The notes below the pieces were generated by a model. It was not told the DNA's origin, did not search any database, and saw nothing but the letters and a program-made list of their open reading frames with translations. A stretch of 64,000 nt of DNA, taken from NCBI GenBank assembly GCA_003344405.1, contig NOWV01000045.1, positions 186,001 to 250,000 on the forward strand, written 5' to 3'. Below are positions 58,401-64,000 of the stretch, one piece after another. Position 1 is the first letter of the stretch; each line of letters starts with the position of its first letter. The DNA is from Trichoplax sp. H2. Lineage: Eukaryota > Placozoa > Uniplacotomia > Trichoplacea. The position numbers and the translations under genes are program-made.

Positions 58401-58728
58401 AGCCTTTCAAGCTTTTGCGCTGAAGTACGCCTTATCAATCACAACTTTTGTATGTGTACTTGGAGGAGCTGGATTTTTGATGGCTTCCTTTTCATTAGAA
58501 AAAGATCGTAAGGAAGCTGAGTTTCAAACTGAGCATAATATTAAAAATCAGATTGAAAACTATGATGAAAGTATTCATGACGACGTGAGTATCGATGTCA
58601 AAATCTGCTAATTGTATTGTCTATTGCATGCATACTGTACATGTTCTATTGCTATTGTAATTATATCAATTTAAGTCTTTAATATTTCTGTTACTTCTTT
58701 AACTTAATAGACTGCACCTATAATCTAA
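55494..58728 (+). CDS. spns: Spinster-like MFS transporter, copy D (closest to SPNS1)
   Basis: Exons: 55494-55584, 56206-56414, 56732-56883, 56962-57028, 57096-57250, 57400-57525, 57754-57949, 58016-58081, 58184-58282, 58369-58584, 58711-58728; 1395 bases, 464 aa. I chose ATG 55494 ([12 protein letters not shown]). This copy keeps the canonical residues: [57 protein letters not shown], and [11 protein letters not shown] before [21 protein letters not shown], all matching vertebrate SPNS1 closely. SPNS1 exports lysophospholipids from lysosomes. Intron 2 starts with GC rather than GT (AAG/GCAAGT), supported because the exon length equals that of the paralogues. The last 18-base exon encodes TAPII. 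It is transcribed divergently from copy C, 1750 bases away. Confidence 0.93.
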
Positions 58729-60552
58729 TGAAGATAAATCTGGTATTTTGTAAATACTTTTCTTCTAACTACTATCAACTTGTATAAGATCTTGCAAGTA
58801 TCGCTGGAGTGTATTGGCGCCTGGCTTACTATTGTAAATTAAAGTGATAGTCTTTTTGGCTGATCTTCCTAGATCAATTCCTTCGTTATGTTTATCTAGC
58901 GAAATTTATACAGTATGCGTGTATGTTATACCATATACATATTACAGTTATTGATGATGATACCCCGTTAAATTTAATATTGTTATTGCCCTATAATAAT
59001 GAGTATCTTGTTACTATATACTGTAGTTATGTATGATTGCATAGCATTTAAAAGTTTAATACACGCTAACAGAAATTTTAATAGTTTTTATCGAATGCAT
59101 TAATGCATTCTAATTAAAACTTTTACAATGTTGTCTTGCTAGGTACTGATTCGGTACTTTGCGATTGGATATTTTATTATAAGATAAGATGTATAGTCAT
59201 TAAAGAATCACTTGAATTCTTCGATTTAACGATTAGTTGTAATTACCGCTGACAGTTAATACAGAAAGAGCAATTATTGATATTTAACGATAACGGTTTT
59301 ATTTCTGCATACTATAGCTATCTAACCAAGTGATAGTTTAAATTTATAGATATCTATCGCGAAAAATATTCGAAAAATTGAAATCTCAAAGTGTGATATT
59401 CACCCCTGATGCTCGAATAACCGGGAATAAAGTTGAAATTGCAATTTTTATAAATTACTAAAGAGCCAAGCTCTCCATCGCTGCTTGAATCGGATTCAGG
59501 GCAGTGTGATTTTATCATTATTATTTAATTATACTAGATAACGATTCATAGTAATTTTAGCTGGCTATTGTCCGGCACGTAGTATAGGAAATTAATATTG
59601 CATTACATCATTATCATAGTAAACGGCCCTGATCTCTGTCGATGTCCCAGATTCTTAGCTGAAAACGTTTAAAGTGATACTGTAATACGGTACTTACTAG
59701 ATCTTATAATTTGTATAACAGTTCTAGCTGTATTTCAGCGTATAATCCAAGACAAAGATTATGGAATGAACTTACAGTACCGTTAAAACAATCTAGCAGA
59801 AAATTATTATGTTACGAATTTGAAAAGTTAGCTGTGATAGTTCTGTCAGCGAAGTGGCTCGACGTTAAGCAAGTAATAATGTCTAAAATTAAAAATCTAA
59901 AATCTAATCTATTCAGGGATTCAATACCATTAAGTTCATATTTCATAACCCTAATTAATTAATTAATTACAGTATACCGTACAGTGTACAGTACATTAGT
60001 TACAGTATTACCGCATGTACTCTACAGTACTATATACTGTACTAGTACAGTGTACAGTATACTGTACTGTGTACAGTGTACAGTATACTGTACTGTAGTC
60101 CAGTGGACACTGGACTGTACTTTAAGCAGTCAGGCTAAAACGTCAAAGTGATTTGGCGCTTCTTGGATTTGGGTAAACGCTAGAATAGTCTAGACTGCCA
60201 TCAGCAAAATCTTTCAGCCATCTTTACTTATTTCATGTAAGTATAAAAATTTGAATGATGTGAAGATGTTATCGTAGCTAAATTTCTCATTTTTTTTGAC
60301 CTGGTATTGAAATTCTCAGTTCTCATTACATTGCGTTATAATATATTATCCGTGTTGTACCCCATTATATTATGTCTCTAAATTGTACAAAGTAGGAGGT
60401 CTAGTATCTATGTATTAAAAGAAGTATACTTTGAAAACGGTAGATACTTGAATGATTACGAAGTGAAGGACTGTCCCTTTTTGGCATTTTCCCTGTACTC
60501 TTTTACTAACGCATATATTATTCTTGTAAGCAGCTTAACAGGTTTATCAAAG
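58729..60552. other. Intergenic between spinster copy D and SRSF1
   Basis: One plus-strand frame around 59741-59876 looks more protein-like than its surroundings (it begins after TTTCAG and includes YNPRQRLWNELTVPLKQSS), but I recognise no family and found no partner exons. A GTAC array occupies 59969-60118. The remainder is AT-rich with nothing evident. Confidence 0.45.
59969..60118. repeat. GTAC-W array with TATAC/GTGTAC variants
   Basis: Pentamers are mixed with GTGTACAGTATACTGTAC-type steps, ending in the inverted repeat CAGTGGACACTG. It is more degenerate than the arrays near 14 kb and 54 kb. Confidence 0.7.
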
Positions 60553-62364
60553 ATGTCCCGTTACAATGAATGTAGAATTTATATTGGCAATTTGCCTTCG
60601 GATATAAGAGAAAGAGATTTAGAGGATTTATTTTATAAGTATGGCAAAATTTTAAGCATCAGCCTGAAAGATAATAGGAGAGGGCCTCCATTTGCTTTCG
60701 TCGAATTTGAAGATAAGAGGTTAGATTAGTGATGCGTGTGCTACTCTGATGCAATTTTAGGTAGAACTATTACAAATGCAGGACTGACGGATATGTATAA
60801 GTTTTATGCAATCTTTGAAATTATGATGTAGTTATTAAAGTTTGCAATGAACTTATTGAAAGAAAGTACTATATAATGATCTGTTCCGGAGGTCTGATAC
60901 AGTACTACGCTAAGGTTGACTTTCTGCTGGTACTCTCTTGTATTGTAGAATTGAAAATCGCCAAGGAAAGTTTTGTAGTATCAGATGACAATTTTTTATC
61001 CATACGTAGAATATTTCTACTATAGTTTTATAAGAATGAACTGATGCAACACGGTTATCCGAATTTCCGCTAGTTGCTGTTTTCACTATTACGATAGAGC
61101 TACAGATTTTATCAAAGTAATGTGTTCGACTTTGTTTGGTGTCACTTGTGATACTATCTTAAGTGTTATAAATTAGAAGTAGCTCCATTTCGACATTGAT
61201 TATAACATACTAAAATCGTGCTCGGATTAGAATGAATATCTGAATTTTTTGGCTATTGTTTGCAATTGCACAATCCTTACTAAGTCGTACTATATTTATA
61301 GGGATGCTGAGGATGCAATTGATGGCCGAGATGGGTACGACTTTGACGGCTGCAGGTTACGCGTTGAAGCTCCAAGAGGCGGTGGTGGCGGCGGCGGAGA
61401 TTATGGTCGCCGTGGCCGTGGTAATGGTAGCGGCGGCGGTAGGGGTCCAGCTAGGCGATCTGACCATCGCGTTATTGTATCAGGGCTACCGCAAACCGGT
61501 AGCTGGCAGGATTTAAAAGATCACATGCGTGAGGCCGGAGAAGTTTATTTTGCTGACGTTTATCGCGATGGAACTGGGGTCGTCGAATTCGCTCATTATT
61601 CGGATGTTAAATATGCATTGAAACATTTAGATGATTCAAAATTTCGCTCTCATGAGGTTAGCGTTTCAAAGGTCTTCTAGCATGACTTTATGTACTATTT
61701 TAATTATGTGCATATTACGCAAGCTTTCGATGATACTATTAAGTACTACTCTACTGATAGGCATTCATATTTAAATTACTGTTCATATCGCTATTGATAG
61801 GGTGAAACTTCATACGTTCGTGTGAAAGAAGATAGAGGTAGAAGTCGGTCACAAAGTCGGCGCCGATCCAGTTCTGGATCTGCTTCATCCCGGCGTAGAT
61901 CATATTCTAATTCCAGATCACCGAAACGTCGATCCCGTTCTAGATCTAAATCTCCTAAGCGGAGATCCAGATCTCCTAGACGTCGATCACATTCTAGATC
62001 CAGATCTCCTAGACGTCGATCACATTCTAGATCCAGATCTCCTAGACGTCGATCGTATTCTAGATCTAGATCTCCTAGGCGTCGATCGTATTCTAGGTCC
62101 CGATCTCCGAGACGTCGGTCGTATTCTAGATCCAAATCTCCAAAACGTCGATCGTATTCTAAATCAAAGTCACCTAAACGTCGGTCGTATTCTAGATCGA
62201 AGTCACCTAGACGTCGGTCATATTCTAGATCCAGATCACCTAGTCGCCGGTCTCACTCTAGGTCTCGTTCTCCTAAGGATCGATCAAGATCACGATCAGA
62301 TTCGAAATCTGGTTCTCGTTCTCGTTCTAAGTCTCACTCGAGATCACGTTCACCTTCTAAATAA
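60553..62364 (+). CDS. SRSF1: SR splicing factor SRSF1 (ASF/SF2) with an enlarged RS domain
   Basis: Exons: 60553-60719, 61302-61656, 61801-62364; 1086 bases, 361 aa (human SRSF1 is 248). RRM1 carries RNP2 RIYIGNL and RNP1 [10 protein letters not shown] Gly/Arg hinge (about 82-112) leads to the pseudo-RRM2 with the invariant SWQDLKD heptapeptide (123-129) and [12 protein letters not shown]. The C-terminus is an RS domain of about 175 residues built from repeats of [11 protein letters not shown] type, over three times the human length and closer in size to SRSF4/6, although the RRMs are clearly SRSF1/9-like. SR proteins bind exonic enhancers and recruit the spliceosome; SRPK and CLK kinases phosphorylate the RS domain. 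ATG 60553 is chosen because family similarity starts there; the frame is open upstream to 60448. Confidence 0.93.
61918..62277 (+). repeat. 33-bp tandem repeats encoding the RS domain
   Basis: About ten units of roughly 33 bases containing CCTAGACGTCG, then ATTCTAGATC and C-AGATCT, encode (S/R)PRRRS-Y/H-SRSR. Central units are nearly identical at DNA level, while the outer ones carry silent and Arg/Lys changes. This indicates recent expansion by slippage or unequal exchange. Confidence 0.85.
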
Positions 62365-64000
62365 TGTAAACCAGCTCCATATTACACCATGTAGATTAAA
62401 GAGGACATAAGCATATTATGTAATGATATCTTTTGTAATGTTGTAATAGATCACCTTTATCCCTTGTTTTGCTAGTATCTTAAATCAAATTTAATACCAT
62501 TATATATATAAGTGTTAGGCTATGGCTCCTTGCTGCCGTATCATCTTTATGACTGGATTACGGGACGGCTGCTCTGAAATTTTTATTGTATCATCTTAAT
62601 TACATTATGTTAATATAGTAAACATATCGTAATGTTGTTGATATATTACATGAAAATTAGAAAATTTGTATTTCATTGCCAAATTTGCCAATAACTTGTT
62701 ACCTTTACTTGTTGAGATTAGGATAGTACACTATAACGTTTGGACGGATAAACTGAATGATAGACTTAAGGACCTTTTATATTTGACTTGTGGACTTAGC
62801 ATGCCTGACTACGATGTGTTGTGCGTTCGTTCATATGTCTAACAAGGATAATGGACTTTGTCGCATCATTGGAATGACAATGTCTTATTCGGATAATGAT
62901 TCGGAAGTAATAATACCGAGTGACATGATCGTACGAGGAATTCAATACGTAATCACGTTTTGTTAGTTTATTAGTAGCTTAGGCTAGATAACTACTTATA
63001 GTGCGAAGTTTGAATTTATCCATCAGATGTGCAGTCATATGAATTGCTTTTGAAATGTTTTCAACGTATCACCGGTGTTAGGGATTTGTTTTAAGAGATT
63101 TGTGTTGATATCTCTAGCAGATAACTATAAGGATGTTGCAACTAGGATGAACACACATGGAGGATTTAGCTAGCATCAGGATACAGTGAAGATTGTCGGA
63201 TTAGTTATGCATTTCATGATTTAAAAGAATAGTGAAACGAATTGTTACGATAATCGACGCAATTGGACGTATTCAAGCACGCTTTTAGTTATGGCAGTGC
63301 TGTAACATACGACAGCAGGATATGGTAGTACGGGTATTAAGAGATAAATTAACCTGCCAGGATTTATGGTAATGTTTGCATGTACGATTTAATTACAATA
63401 TGCATTTTTGCCACAATAAAACGAATACATCTTCCACAGTAAAGTGGGGATCATTGTGTGATTTCTATGGGAAACTTAAACCAACAGTAGAGATTTCAAG
63501 GATTGCAAATAGAGAAAATTTAATGATAGTTCTATCGTTGATTTACGTTACTAACACAGTATGTAATTATTGATGTACGAGTATATGCACATCAGTTAAA
63601 ATCGCAATTTATTTTCGCTTTTATCATAATGATATCGTTACATGGGCAGAATCAATCATGTCCTCTAAGTAAAAATTTGCATGTACTCTTTCTTAGATAA
63701 ATTTTCAGTTCGCGTCGCATCAAGGTTAATTGAAATGTACGATTTCCTTCACCGTTTCTGTTCTCCTAAGTCAGTAATGCTGTCGTCGTCAATCTACGAA
63801 AATGAAATAAAATGAATTAGTCAAGTAATCCTCTACTTAAATTAGTAAATAGAATACTGTATGCAAATATTAATGTGCATAAGCAAGTACTGTAATTACT
63901 TTGTAAACTGAAACTTTTTATTATCCTAGATAGTAGCGATGCTGAATTGGTGCGTGATTATAATTAATTAATTTTACTGGATCATAACGTGATGGTAGTG
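62365..64000. other. 3' flank of SRSF1, mostly empty
   Basis: An ATTAAA hexamer at 62395-62400 could serve SRSF1 polyadenylation. The plus-strand frame 63376-63573 has no recognisable content. One possible terminal exon on the minus strand near the right end is listed separately. Confidence 0.45.
63749..63793 (-). CDS. Possible last exon of a minus-strand gene extending right of the window
   Basis: Reading leftward, a TTTCGTAG acceptor is followed by 15 in-frame codons encoding IDDDSITDLGEQKR and a TGA stop. The acidic/polar composition and clean acceptor look like a terminal exon. It is too short to identify, and no upstream exon lies convincingly inside the window. Confidence 0.3.
   Translation of the reverse strand: MDDDSITDLGEQKR

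Noticed and set aside
60448-60552. Extending SRSF1 to the upstream in-frame ATG at 60448
   Set aside because: The extra 35 residues are hydrophobic and unlike any SRSF1 N-terminus; family similarity starts at ATG 60553.
61791-62135. Minus-strand frame of 114 codons rich in Asp, Leu and Arg repeats
   Set aside because: It is the antisense shadow of the SRSF1 RS repeats; its regularity comes entirely from the 33-bp units.
61918-62277. Regularly spaced repeats resembling a CRISPR array
   Set aside because: The repeats are contiguous, coding and in frame with SRSF1, with no spacers, and the genome is eukaryotic.

Overview
The window is nuclear DNA from an animal with an AT-rich, intron-dense genome. 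Every recognisable gene is spliced, with introns mostly of 60 to 700 bases (the shortest I model is 58), and the products are animal-type proteins: PCNX4, mitoribosomal MRPS23, the meiotic helicase HFM1/MER3, CCDC62, spinster-type MFS transporters and SRSF1. Base composition, gene density and retained intron structure suggest an early-branching metazoan such as a placozoan (Trichoplax/Hoilungia); that is inference, and a cnidarian is not excluded. Four 20-N gaps, each flanked by duplicated sequence, point to a heterozygous draft assembly with unmerged haplotypes.

Layout: 1-5595 has no confident gene. PCNX4 (+) runs 5596-12683 in 7 exons. 12.7-16.0 kb is a repeat-rich, gapped block holding two haplotypes: an empty site (13576-14702) is scaffolded inside a filled site whose insertion has hAT-like ends and an 8-bp target duplication. 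MRPS23 (+) is at 16011-17315 (5 exons). HFM1 (-) is at 20068-27139 (31 exons, 852 aa), with further minus-strand exons at 17825-19679 that may be its tail. CCDC62 (+) is at 30311-36609 (19 exons, 591 aa), head to head with HFM1. A cluster of four spinster-like transporters follows: three on the minus strand (38817-42290, 45852-48907, 50753-53743) and one on the plus strand (55494-58728), all with the same exon lengths and phases. SRSF1 (+) is at 60553-62364 (3 exons) with an enlarged RS domain made of 33-bp repeats. A possible last exon of another minus-strand gene lies near 63.75 kb.

Gene models were built by hand: I translated candidate exons, required GT-AG (or a supported GC-AG) borders and phase agreement, and compared the result with remembered family sequences. 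For each recognised gene the summed exon length is divisible by three, except spinster copy B, where one extra base in a homopolymer breaks exon 4. The genes do not form one pathway. Two themes stand out: a germline pair (HFM1 with CCDC62) and a local expansion of lysolipid/sphingolipid-type MFS transporters in which three copies diverge from the canonical one. A distinctive repeat, GTAC repeated every five bases with a single A or T between units, recurs across the intergenic regions and lies next to three of the four gaps.
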